A stretch of DNA of 5,298 nucleotides from SIG402 sp045639045. GTDB taxonomy: Bacteria > Bacillota > Clostridia > Christensenellales > Borkfalkiaceae. Each line of letters opens with the position of its first letter. The first letter of the stretch is position 1. A program made the translations under genes and the position numbers. The DNA is taken from the NCBI GenBank assembly GCA_045639045.1, contig JAZUCI010000112.1, positions 1 through 5,298 of the forward strand. The letters are read 5' to 3'. This document shows positions 1 through 5,298 of the stretch, piece by piece. The notes below the pieces were generated by a model. It did no database searches and was not told the origin of the DNA. It saw nothing but the letters and a program-made list of their open reading frames with translations.

Positions 1-1050
1 AAGCCATACCACGGTACCCGCAGGTACGTTTTCTCCTTCTGCAAAGTACACCGATTTCCCGCCACTAATTAAGGTAACGGTGAAGGTTTCTTGCACGCTG
101 GGCGCAACGCTGGGAATAACCGAAGGCGCAACCGAAGGAACAACGCTGGGTTCTACGCTGGGAACAACCGAAGGCGTTACCGTGGGAACAACGCTAGGCA
201 CCACCGTGGGCACCGTAGTGGGCGTAACCGTGGGAACCGTAGTGGGCGTTACCGTGGGTAAAACGCTGGGTTCACTTTCGGGCAAACGGGTAACCGTAGC
301 CGTATAAAGCACGGGCATTGCGTTGCCGTTCGTAACCAAAAGATAGAAAGTATTTTTACCTACCACAAGCGCAGAAATATACGTAGGAATAGGAGTACTT
401 CCCTCAATATCACGGAATACCGCAAAAACTACGTTCCTTGCTGTGGAAATCGTATCTAAAAAGTTTACAAATTGCGTTTCGTAAGGCACGGTTGCGGTTA
501 AAGTGGTACCGTTTATCGTAAAGAACTCCGAAGTAATCAATTCTACGGGCTTTTCCGAAGGTTTTACCGTAGGCGTTACCGTGGGGGTTACGCTGGGCCC
601 TACAACCGAAGGCGGAACGCTGATAGAAGGCGTTACCGAAGGTTCCGCGTTCTTTTTTAACCGCGTAATGGTAACGGTGTATGCCGTTGTAGCGCCACTG
701 CCATTTAAAACCTTCACGTAGCATACGTTTTCACCTACGTTTAAGTTTACCGTACGGTCCTTTAGCACGTGATTCTTTTCTAAATCCTTATACAAGGTAT
801 ACGAATACCCTTCCATAGGGAACAGGGTTTTAGAAAAGTCTACGGACTTCGTTTCGTGCGGAACGGTTGCCGTAATTTGATTTCCCGTGATGGTAAAGAA
901 ATCAGAATACAACTGCGCCGAAGTAGAAGGCGCGGTAGAAGGCGTCGTGCTAGGTTTCGTAGGCATGGGGGATTCCCCACAAGCCGTTACGGAAACTGAC
1001 ATGATGACCGCTACGAACAGTGAAAGTATTACTCTTGCAATCTTTTTCAT
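1..1050 (-). CDS. Paralogous surface lipoprotein, N-terminal 350 residues (C-terminus beyond window edge)
   Basis: I translated this frame by hand: ATG at 1050-1048 and 350 codons open to position 1 without a stop, so the gene is cut by the window edge. The signal peptide and lipobox (VTAC, Cys24) are almost the same as in the upstream gene. A short Pro/Ser/Thr linker (31-46) is followed by a cadherin-like beta-sandwich (about 47-131), a linker (136-168), a second cadherin-like sandwich (169-256), a Pro/Thr/Val/Ser stalk (257-320) and the start of what looks like the InlB-B-like repeat (322-350). The second sandwich aligns without gaps to residues 84-170 of the upstream protein, at about 55 identities in 87. 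The first sandwich has no counterpart there. The gene follows the upstream one by 67 bp on the same strand and is probably in its operon. The effector domain, if any, lies outside, so function beyond membrane-anchored surface display is unknown. Confidence 0.9.
   Translation of the reverse strand, partial: MKKIARVILSLFVAVIMSVSVTACGESPMPTKPSTTPSTAPSTSAQLYSDFFTITGNQITATVPHETKSVDFSKTLFPMEGYSYTLYKDLEKNHVLKDRTVNLNVGENVCYVKVLNGSGATTAYTVTITRLKKNAEPSVTPSISVPPSVVGPSVTPTVTPTVKPSEKPVELITSEFFTINGTTLTATVPYETQFVNFLDTISTARNVVFAVFRDIEGSTPIPTYISALVVGKNTFYLLVTNGNAMPVLYTATVTRLPESEPSVLPTVTPTTVPTVTPTTVPTVVPSVVPTVTPSVVPSVEPSVVPSVAPSVIPSVAPSVQETFTVTLISGGKSVYFAEGENVPAGTVVWL
91..282 (-). repeat. Pro/Thr/Val/Ser stalk repeats in the second lipoprotein
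   Basis: Encodes residues 257-320. Four-residue units alternate between P-T-V-x/P-T-T-V in the first half and P-S-V-V/P-S-V-A/P-S-V-E in the second. It occupies the same position, between cadherin-like and InlB-like domains, as the 135-residue stalk of the paralog, but is less than half as long and lacks the 14-residue units. Confidence 0.8.
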
Positions 1051-1062
1051 GTTTTTCTCCTT
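938..1062 (-). repeat. Duplicated gene start, downstream copy
   Basis: Partner of 4896-5020 in direct orientation, offset by 3958 bp. The 59-bp identical part is 938-996. Differences cluster in the hydrophobic core of the signal peptide, and similarity stops just upstream of the ribosome site, so the promoter region was not duplicated with the gene. Confidence 0.9.
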
Positions 1063-1117
1063 ATCTAAAAGTTTTTGCAAAATTTATTTATCAAACTAAA
1101 AATAAACAGTTTCATCC
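1051..1117 (-). other. 67-bp AT-rich intergenic spacer without a convincing terminator
   Basis: Between the TAA of the upstream gene and the ATG of the downstream gene. On the minus strand it holds a weak AAACT/AGTTT pairing of only 5 A/T-rich base pairs, no GC-rich stem with a following T-run, and no clear -35/-10 pair. The simplest reading is read-through of both genes on one transcript, with the second gene having its own strong ribosome site. Confidence 0.55.
1057..1062 (-). promoter_or_regulatory. Ribosome binding site of the second lipoprotein gene
   Basis: AAGGAG on the minus strand, six bases ahead of the ATG at 1050-1048. Sequence and spacing match the site of the upstream paralog, and it fixes the start of a gene whose other end is not visible. 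Confidence 0.9.
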
Positions 1118-4100
1118 TTAGGCCCGAACGGGACTAGCAACACGGGTTGCGGTAGTCTTGTTATCAATTGCATCGTTGGTTTCCTTTAAGGAGGTTAACG
1201 TAAAGAAGCCTTTATCGTTGCCACCTTCAGGTTCTACGCACCAAGACCATTCCGTACCGTTGGAGTGTTCGTCTTCACGGTTGTCAAGCAACACACCGTT
1301 GGGATCGTAGTTCCAAAGAAGAATTAAGGGGAAGTGCGTTTTAATTTGCGCATCACCGTAGTTATCGATAACTTTCTTAACTTCTTCAAAGGTGGTATCA
1401 TGACCAACACCTACAACAAGGTCTCTAGCGGTACCACCACCGCTACCAAGGTAACATTCCCCCCAGTAAACAGTTTTGCCGTCTTGCACGTCGCCACCCT
1501 TTTGCGTGCCGTCGTAGCTACCAACTCTCTTTGCAAGTTGCATAGCACTAGTCATATAGTCTTCCATCGTAGTCCCATAAACGCTATCTGCACTAATCAT
1601 ATCGTAAACGTCAGAAGCGTGTTGGCCACTGTAAACGTGCATAGAAATTGCATTCATACCGTTGGGGTTGAAGCGAGAAGTTGCTAAGCATTGTTGTTCA
1701 AACGTATCGGTCGTCCAGTCAGCACTCCAGTTAGCATCGCTGTGCTTGGTTACGGATTTTTGCCATAAGTGGTATGCCGAAGGACGCATAGAGGCGTCAC
1801 CATTACCAATCAAACGATCGTAGGGATCGGCATCACGAATAATCTTTACCCAATCCTTGTAGAATTCGTTCATGGTTTCGGTTGTTAACTTATCTTCCGT
1901 CCACGTTCTCTTTTCACGGTTAGAACCTGCGGGCAGTTCATCAAGGGGAAGACCGTTATCCACCGCAAGGTTGTATTCGTTACCAAATTCCCAAATGAAG
2001 ATTGCGGGGCTTTCTGCATAACGTTCTACTAAGAAGGTAGTGAATGCATCAAGGAACTTGAACGTTTTAGAGTTGTTATCACGCAAACCAATCGCGGGGC
2101 CTTCATCAAATAATTCCGCATATGCGGTTGTATAGAAGATAGAGGGGACTAGACCAACACCAACTTCTTCCGCTTTCGCAACAACCGTATCTAAATACTC
2201 AATATACTTGCCGTAATAGTTGTAAAAATCTGCATATTTTTGGCCCGCTCCGTAATTACCCCTTTGCGACGAGTAGAAAGGCATTACTCTGAAACGGATT
2301 GCTCTTACGTTGTAAGAAGCAAGGATTTCCAAGTTTTCGCAAGCTACGGAAGGATTGAAACCAGCTTGGGGCGTTGCATCATCCATTAAGGAGTAGTAGT
2401 TAACGCCCATGCCGTAGAATTCTTTACCATTTAAGGTCATAGTAGATTTTACGGAAGCATCGTATTGCAAGCCTAAAGGTTGACCTGCAACGGGGGCAAT
2501 CTTGGGGCTTACCGTGGTTGCACCCGTAAATTCGGGCATAACTACGGTTGCTTTACCAGGAGCAAAGAAAACGTTATAGTTCTTGCTGGTAAGACCACTA
2601 ATCGTAATGGGATATACGAAGTTACCGTCCACCACTTCACCTAAAGTGCTTGCAGAATCCTTACGCCAATCCGCAATATGGCTGTGGAAGCTGGTTAACG
2701 CTGCGGAAGTTCTGGTAAGGTTGTGTTCCAGCTCCAATTTGCCTTCTAACGAAGCAATGGTATCGCTACCCTTTAAGCCACTTGCGGAAACAAGTTCTTC
2801 CAAGTTGGGAAGAACGTCACCTTGAATATGCGTGAAATCGGGAGCGGTAAGGGTTAAATCAACTTTGTTAATGGTGAAGGTTGCTTTAAAGTCTTTCTTT
2901 TCGCCGGTTGCAATGTGGGTGAAACGAACTTGCGCGCTATATCTTCCTGCATTTAGTTGAGCTGCATCCTTAAATGCAACGGTGTATGCATCAACGGGGT
3001 AAGTACCGGTGAAGGTAATTTCTTGTACGTCGCCGTTGTAATCAACGGTTTTATCCGTAAATACGATGTTTGCAAGATCTGCGTTGATATCGGGGGTAAG
3101 ATCTTCTTTTGCCTTCAAAACTACAACGTGAACGTATTTTCTAGTTGCCGCTTCATAGTTGACGGTAGCCGCAGCATCCAAAAGTACGGTATAGTTGCCA
3201 GCATATTGAATCTTATCAACCACGCTACCATTCTTCATAATGGTTTGAACAACCGTTTGTTCATCGTTGTTTAAGGAAACGCCACCCAATGCCGTAACGG
3301 GAGCATATTTGGTGTCAGATTCATCAAAAGTTACGGTGTCACCAGGAGTTTTAATAACCCCTTGTGCTTTAACAATGGTTAAGGTTACGTAGAATTTCTT
3401 TTCTTTAAAGTTTTCGCAAACTGCAGTAACTTCCGCAGTATAAACGCCTACCTCCTTGGGTGCGTCAACAACCACGTTATTCTTTCTATAAACAATGGTT
3501 ACGGCATCGCCGGGAATACGGTTAATTACGTCGATTGCAGCAGTTGCGTTAGGATCGTAAGTTACGGTCTTATTCGCTGCTGCGGTGGGTAAGTTACCTG
3601 CAACGATGGTCAATGTCATTTCCGCAGTATAATCGTTAAAATTATCCGCCGTTAAGGTTACTTTAACGGTGTAAGTACCTACGTTAACTGCTTCTTTAAT
3701 GCTTGCATCACCGTTTACTTCATACACTACGGTTACCAAGGGTTCAATGGTAGTGCCGTCGTACTTGGTGTATACCGTTTTATATTGAACTGTGGGAATT
3801 GCATTCGTTGCCGTATAACCAACGGTTGCGCCTTCAAATACCACGTTTTCAAAATCATATAAAGTTTCCCCTAACAGGGCATAAATCGCTACCGATCTTT
3901 GCGCCACAAAGGTATAGGTTTCTAACTGCGAAAGAGTTTCTCCGCTTTGATCCATCCATTCGTAGAACGTTACTCCGTTCGCGGGCGAATATTGAACGGT
4001 AACCGTGGTTCCGTAAGGCACGGAAACACTTGTTCCTTTCTCTTCTCCGTTTATAATGATTACTCCTCGGTTTAGCGTTATCGTTGCCATTTTCGTCACC

Positions 4101-5008
4101 GAAGGTTGTACGGTAGGCTCCACCGAAGGCTGTACGGTAGGTTGTACCGTAGGCGTCGTAGAAGGTGCCGTGGGCTGTACCGTGGGCGTTACGCTGGGCA
4201 CTACCGAAGGAACCACCGAAGGCGCAACCGAGGGCACTACCGAAGGTACTACCGAAGGAACTACCGAAGGCGCAACCGAGGGCACTACCGAAGGCGCAAC
4301 CGACGGTCTTACCGTGGGCGCTATAGAAGGCGCTACCGATACCGACGGTCTTACCGTGGGTGTTATAGGAGGCGCTATCGATACCGAAGGTCTTACCGTG
4401 GGCGCTATAGAAGGCGCTACCGACACCGAAGGTCTTACCGTGGGTGCTATAGAAGGCGCTACCGATACCGAAGGTCTTACCGTAGAAGGCGTCCCTAAGG
4501 GCAAGCGAGTAATCGTAGCCGTATAAAGCGCAGGAATATCTGTTCCGTTTGTTACCAAAATGTAAAATTCGTTGATCCCTACTTTTAGCGCAGAAACGTA
4601 TGTGGGAATGGAAGTATTTCCTTCAATATCACGGTACACCGTAAATGTTGCGCCATTTTCCACGAAAACAGTTTCCAAAAAGTTAATGAACTGTGTTTCG
4701 TAAGGCACAGATGCCGTCAAATTTTTCCCTTGCACGTTGAAAAATGCAGAAGTAATTGCCGTACCAGGCTTTTTAGAAGGCTTTGCCGTAGGCGTTGCCG
4801 TTGGTTGTGCCGTGGGTTGCACCGAAGGCGCAACGCTGATAGAAGGTTGTACGGAAACCGAAGGCGTAACACTTACTGAAGGCTGAACAGAAGCCGAAGG
4901 CGTCGTGCTAGGTTTCGTAGGCATGGGGGATTCCCCACAAGCCGTTACGGAAACAAACATAACTGCCGTTACGAAAAGTGAAAGTATTACTCTTGCAATC
5001 TTCTTCAT
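1118..5008 (-). CDS. Surface lipoprotein with repetitive stalk, MBG-like sandwiches and a C-terminal GH5-like (clan GH-A) glycoside hydrolase
   Basis: Complete 1296-residue protein. Residues 1-23 are a signal peptide (MKK start, hydrophobic core) ending in lipobox VTAC, with Cys24 the predicted lipidated residue. Residues 31-82 form a Pro/Ser/Val/Thr linker. Residues 84-170 match the cadherin-like beta-sandwich pattern (L-x-V-G-x-N, then Y-T-A-T-I-T-R). Residues 171-306 are a second, long stalk with tandem repeats. Residues 307-378 resemble a divergent InlB B-repeat. Residues 385-469, 470-547, 548-633, 643-715 and 714-823 look like successive MBG-type sandwiches (G-x-Y-T motifs); the last is closest to MBG_2. 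Residues 855-1290 are clan GH-A-like: GMGVN on strand 1, IRFR near 904-907, WEFGNE with acid/base Glu1011, MHVY with His1124, YWGE with nucleophile Glu1183, and LLWNYD near 1230-1235. An extracellular beta-glycan hydrolase is inferred; substrate and GH5 subfamily are not readable. Start chosen for the intact signal peptide and the AAGGAG six bases upstream. The stop is TAA. No sortase motif is seen, so anchoring is by lipid. Confidence 0.93.
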   Translation of the reverse strand: MKKIARVILSLFVTAVMFVSVTACGESPMPTKPSTTPSASVQPSVSVTPSVSVQPSISVAPSVQPTAQPTATPTAKPSKKPGTAITSAFFNVQGKNLTASVPYETQFINFLETVFVENGATFTVYRDIEGNTSIPTYVSALKVGINEFYILVTNGTDIPALYTATITRLPLGTPSTVRPSVSVAPSIAPTVRPSVSVAPSIAPTVRPSVSIAPPITPTVRPSVSVAPSIAPTVRPSVAPSVVPSVAPSVVPSVVPSVVPSVAPSVVPSVVPSVTPTVQPTAPSTTPTVQPTVQPSVEPTVQPSVTKMATITLNRGVIIINGEEKGTSVSVPYGTTVTVQYSPANGVTFYEWMDQSGETLSQLETYTFVAQRSVAIYALLGETLYDFENVVFEGATVGYTATNAIPTVQYKTVYTKYDGTTIEPLVTVVYEVNGDASIKEAVNVGTYTVKVTLTADNFNDYTAEMTLTIVAGNLPTAAANKTVTYDPNATAAIDVINRIPGDAVTIVYRKNNVVVDAPKEVGVYTAEVTAVCENFKEKKFYVTLTIVKAQGVIKTPGDTVTFDESDTKYAPVTALGGVSLNNDEQTVVQTIMKNGSVVDKIQYAGNYTVLLDAAATVNYEAATRKYVHVVVLKAKEDLTPDINADLANIVFTDKTVDYNGDVQEITFTGTYPVDAYTVAFKDAAQLNAGRYSAQVRFTHIATGEKKDFKATFTINKVDLTLTAPDFTHIQGDVLPNLEELVSASGLKGSDTIASLEGKLELEHNLTRTSAALTSFHSHIADWRKDSASTLGEVVDGNFVYPITISGLTSKNYNVFFAPGKATVVMPEFTGATTVSPKIAPVAGQPLGLQYDASVKSTMTLNGKEFYGMGVNYYSLMDDATPQAGFNPSVACENLEILASYNVRAIRFRVMPFYSSQRGNYGAGQKYADFYNYYGKYIEYLDTVVAKAEEVGVGLVPSIFYTTAYAELFDEGPAIGLRDNNSKTFKFLDAFTTFLVERYAESPAIFIWEFGNEYNLAVDNGLPLDELPAGSNREKRTWTEDKLTTETMNEFYKDWVKIIRDADPYDRLIGNGDASMRPSAYHLWQKSVTKHSDANWSADWTTDTFEQQCLATSRFNPNGMNAISMHVYSGQHASDVYDMISADSVYGTTMEDYMTSAMQLAKRVGSYDGTQKGGDVQDGKTVYWGECYLGSGGGTARDLVVGVGHDTTFEEVKKVIDNYGDAQIKTHFPLILLWNYDPNGVLLDNREDEHSNGTEWSWCVEPEGGNDKGFFTLTSLKETNDAIDNKTTATRVASPVRA
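4091..4312 (-). repeat. Degenerate short Pro-Ser/Thr-Val repeats continuing the stalk
   Basis: Encodes residues 233-306. The first part is a near-perfect 12-bp series of four-residue units (P-S-V-V and P-S-V-A). It shades into looser P-T-V-Q and P-S-V-E units before the InlB-like domain. Together with the 42-bp array this makes a stalk of about 135 residues, low in aromatic residues, likely extended and a possible site of O-glycosylation. Confidence 0.8.
4313..4480 (-). repeat. Four in-frame 42-bp tandem repeats in the stalk
   Basis: Four consecutive 42-bp units encode residues 177-232. Each unit is 14 residues with consensus VRPSVSVAPSIAPT; two copies are exact and the third carries several substitutions (I-A-P-P-I-T). 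Copies differ at only a few bases, which suggests recent expansion. Unit changes keep the reading frame, so copy number would alter stalk length but not the downstream enzyme. Confidence 0.9.
4763..4918 (-). repeat. First Pro/Ser/Val/Thr linker after the lipobox
   Basis: Encodes residues 31-82 of the complete lipoprotein: P-S-V-S-V-x-P-S style units, then P-T-A-x units, ending with K-P-S-K-K-P before the cadherin-like domain. The end matches K-P-S-E-K-P at residues 163-168 of the paralog, so the two linkers are equivalent although they lie at different distances from the lipobox. Confidence 0.7.
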
Positions 5009-5020
5009 CTTTTTCTCCTT
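4896..5020 (-). repeat. Duplicated gene start, upstream copy
   Basis: Covers the ribosome site, signal peptide, lipobox and first residues after it. Aligned without gaps to 938-1062, it shows about 10 differences in 125 bp. The part 4896-4954, which encodes the end of the signal region and the start of the first linker, is identical over 59 bp. Confidence 0.9.
5015..5020 (-). promoter_or_regulatory. Ribosome binding site of the 1296-residue lipoprotein gene
   Basis: On the minus strand this reads AAGGAG, a full Shine-Dalgarno core, six bases ahead of the ATG at 5008-5006. It supports the chosen start over the internal Met17, which lies inside the signal peptide. Confidence 0.9.
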
Positions 5021-5041
5021 GAACTTATCCCTTTATTTTTT

Positions 5042-5069
5042 ATTATAACTTAAGCTGAAACAACCGCAA
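5042..5069 (-). promoter_or_regulatory. Second candidate promoter, proximal to the gene
   Basis: On the minus strand a perfect -10 TATAAT (5047-5042) lies 16 bp after TTGCGG (5069-5064), which matches only the TTG of the -35 consensus. The predicted start is near 5035, with a leader of about 27 nt. The perfect -10 is attractive, but the -35 is poor and the region is A/T-rich, so this is weaker evidence than the distal promoter. Confidence 0.4.
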
Positions 5070-5202
5070 CGGCACACCGCTAAAACACCTGAGCCGCTCG
5101 GTTACACACAAAACCCTCTTTGTAAAAAAATTTGAAAACGAAAAAGGAACACACTCCCCTTTTGAAGTCTGTTTTTTTTGCAAAAAATATAGTTTTGTCG
5201 TA

Positions 5203-5225
5203 ATTTTATTGTATCACAATAAAAT
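5203..5225. promoter_or_regulatory. Operator-like perfect palindrome over the promoter -10
   Basis: Two perfect 10-bp arms, ATTTTATTGT and ACAATAAAAT, separated by ATC. The 23-bp element covers the -10 hexamer at 5208-5213 and would sit from about -2 to -24 relative to the predicted start. A dimeric DNA-binding repressor is the natural reader, but no regulator gene is in the window. It is very A/T-rich, so some symmetry could arise by chance. No T-run follows it, so it is not a terminator. Confidence 0.45.
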
Positions 5226-5236
5226 GGAAATTGCAA
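5208..5236 (-). promoter_or_regulatory. Predicted vegetative (sigma-A type) promoter with extended -10
   Basis: On the minus strand: -35 TTGCAA (5236-5231, 4 of 6 consensus), a 17-bp spacer, and -10 TACAAT (5213-5208, 5 of 6) directly preceded by TGA, which is the extended -10 TGn motif. Transcription would start near 5201 and give a leader of about 190 nt before the ATG at 5008. The -10 lies inside the palindrome at 5203-5225, so repressor control is plausible. It is the best promoter match in the window; activity is inferred. Confidence 0.6.
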
Positions 5237-5243
5237 GTAAAAA

Positions 5244-5254
5244 ACAATAAAATG
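5244..5254. repeat. Third copy of the palindrome half-site
   Basis: ACAATAAAATG here is identical to 5216-5226, which contains the right arm of the palindrome. The two copies are 28 bp apart and flank the -35 hexamer at 5231-5236. This fits a second, half-occupied binding site for the same regulator, or chance in A/T-rich DNA. Confidence 0.35.
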
Positions 5255-5259
5255 TTTTT

Positions 5260-5298
5260 GCCGTAAAAATAACCCCAACTGGGCGTGTTCCCTACGGC
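5260..5298. repeat. Inverted repeat GCCGTA/TACGGC at the right window edge
   Basis: GCCGTA at 5260-5265 pairs with TACGGC at 5293-5298, enclosing 27 bases that contain C- and G-runs able to pair internally. It may be the base of a longer hairpin cut by the edge, for example the terminator of an upstream gene or a structured RNA. With six pairs visible and no flanking context the call is tentative. Confidence 0.25.

Larger units (their letters stand above)
5009..5201 (-). other. Long 5' leader of the lipoprotein operon
   Basis: If transcription begins at the distal promoter, this region is an untranslated leader of about 190 nt. It contains the proximal promoter candidate and the ribosome site. 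It also has a T8/A6 tract with the palindrome TTTTTTGCAAAAAA at 5174-5187, and a modest stem AAAAGG/CCTTTT at 5142-5163. I recognise no known riboswitch, T-box or leader-peptide pattern, and no gene on either strand. Confidence 0.35.

Noticed and set aside
80..307. Plus-strand T-x-G repeat open frame
   Set aside because: Complement of the stalk repeats of the second lipoprotein; same artefact as at 4056-4526.
410..724. Minus-strand 104-codon open frame in another phase
   Set aside because: It overlaps the fully open lipoprotein frame, which has a signal peptide, domains and a ribosome site. This one has none of them.
1334..1687. Plus-strand open frame of 117 codons opposite the hydrolase domain
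   Set aside because: Lies antisense to the catalytic domain with conserved motifs in the other strand; no family resemblance or ribosome site.
2957..3274. Plus-strand open frame of 105 codons opposite the MBG-like domains
   Set aside because: Antisense shadow with no recognisable domain and no supporting start signals.
4313..4480. CRISPR-like array
   Set aside because: Units are contiguous with no unique spacers, and they translate in frame as part of a secreted protein.
4056..4526. Plus-strand open frames of 156 and 130 codons with T-E-G or Arg/Tyr-rich repeats
   Set aside because: They are the reverse reading of the Pro-Ser-Val stalk repeats. Repeat units with lengths divisible by three keep several frames open by chance. 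No good ribosome site, and the repeat composition fully explains them.
5142..5163. Stem AAAAGG/CCTTTT as a terminator or attenuator
   Set aside because: Only two G-C pairs in the stem, the T residues are part of the stem itself rather than a following tract, and the loop is 10 nt. It is kept only as a note in the leader description.
5179..5206. Plus-strand promoter (TTGCAA then TAATTT)
   Set aside because: The -10 matches only 3 of 6 and no plus-strand gene follows before the window ends.

Overview
The window carries two neighbouring genes, both on the minus strand, that encode related surface lipoproteins. The organism looks like a Gram-positive anaerobe of the Clostridia/Firmicutes type. 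This is inferred from strong AAGGAG ribosome sites, an AT-rich regulatory region, a Gram-positive style lipobox followed by a long Pro/Ser/Thr/Val stalk, and a stack of MBG-type beta-sandwich domains in front of a glycosidase. The sequence alone does not fix a genus.

Layout in the direction of transcription (right to left). Positions 5021-5298 hold no gene. They contain a good sigma-70/sigma-A type promoter (5208-5236) overlapped by a perfect 10+3+10 palindrome, a third copy of the same half-site upstream of the -35, a second weaker promoter (5042-5069) close to the gene, and an inverted repeat running into the window edge. Positions 5008-1118 encode a complete 1296-residue lipoprotein: signal peptide and lipobox, short stalk, cadherin-like beta-sandwich domain, long repetitive stalk containing four 42-bp tandem repeats, InlB-B-like repeat, about five MBG-like sandwiches, and a C-terminal clan GH-A (GH5/cellulase-like) hydrolase with both expected catalytic glutamates. 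After 67 bp without a convincing terminator, positions 1050-1 encode the first 350 residues of a second lipoprotein. It shares the signal peptide, stalks, cadherin-like domain and the start of the InlB-like repeat, but has one extra cadherin-like domain. It runs off the left edge, so its C-terminal effector domain is unknown.

The two genes are probably co-transcribed and place long-stalked proteins on the outer face of the membrane. The complete one should act on an extracellular polysaccharide or glycan whose identity cannot be read from the sequence. The first 125 bp of the two genes (ribosome site included) are about 92% identical, including 59 bp with no difference. This points to recent duplication or gene conversion within a modular surface-protein family.
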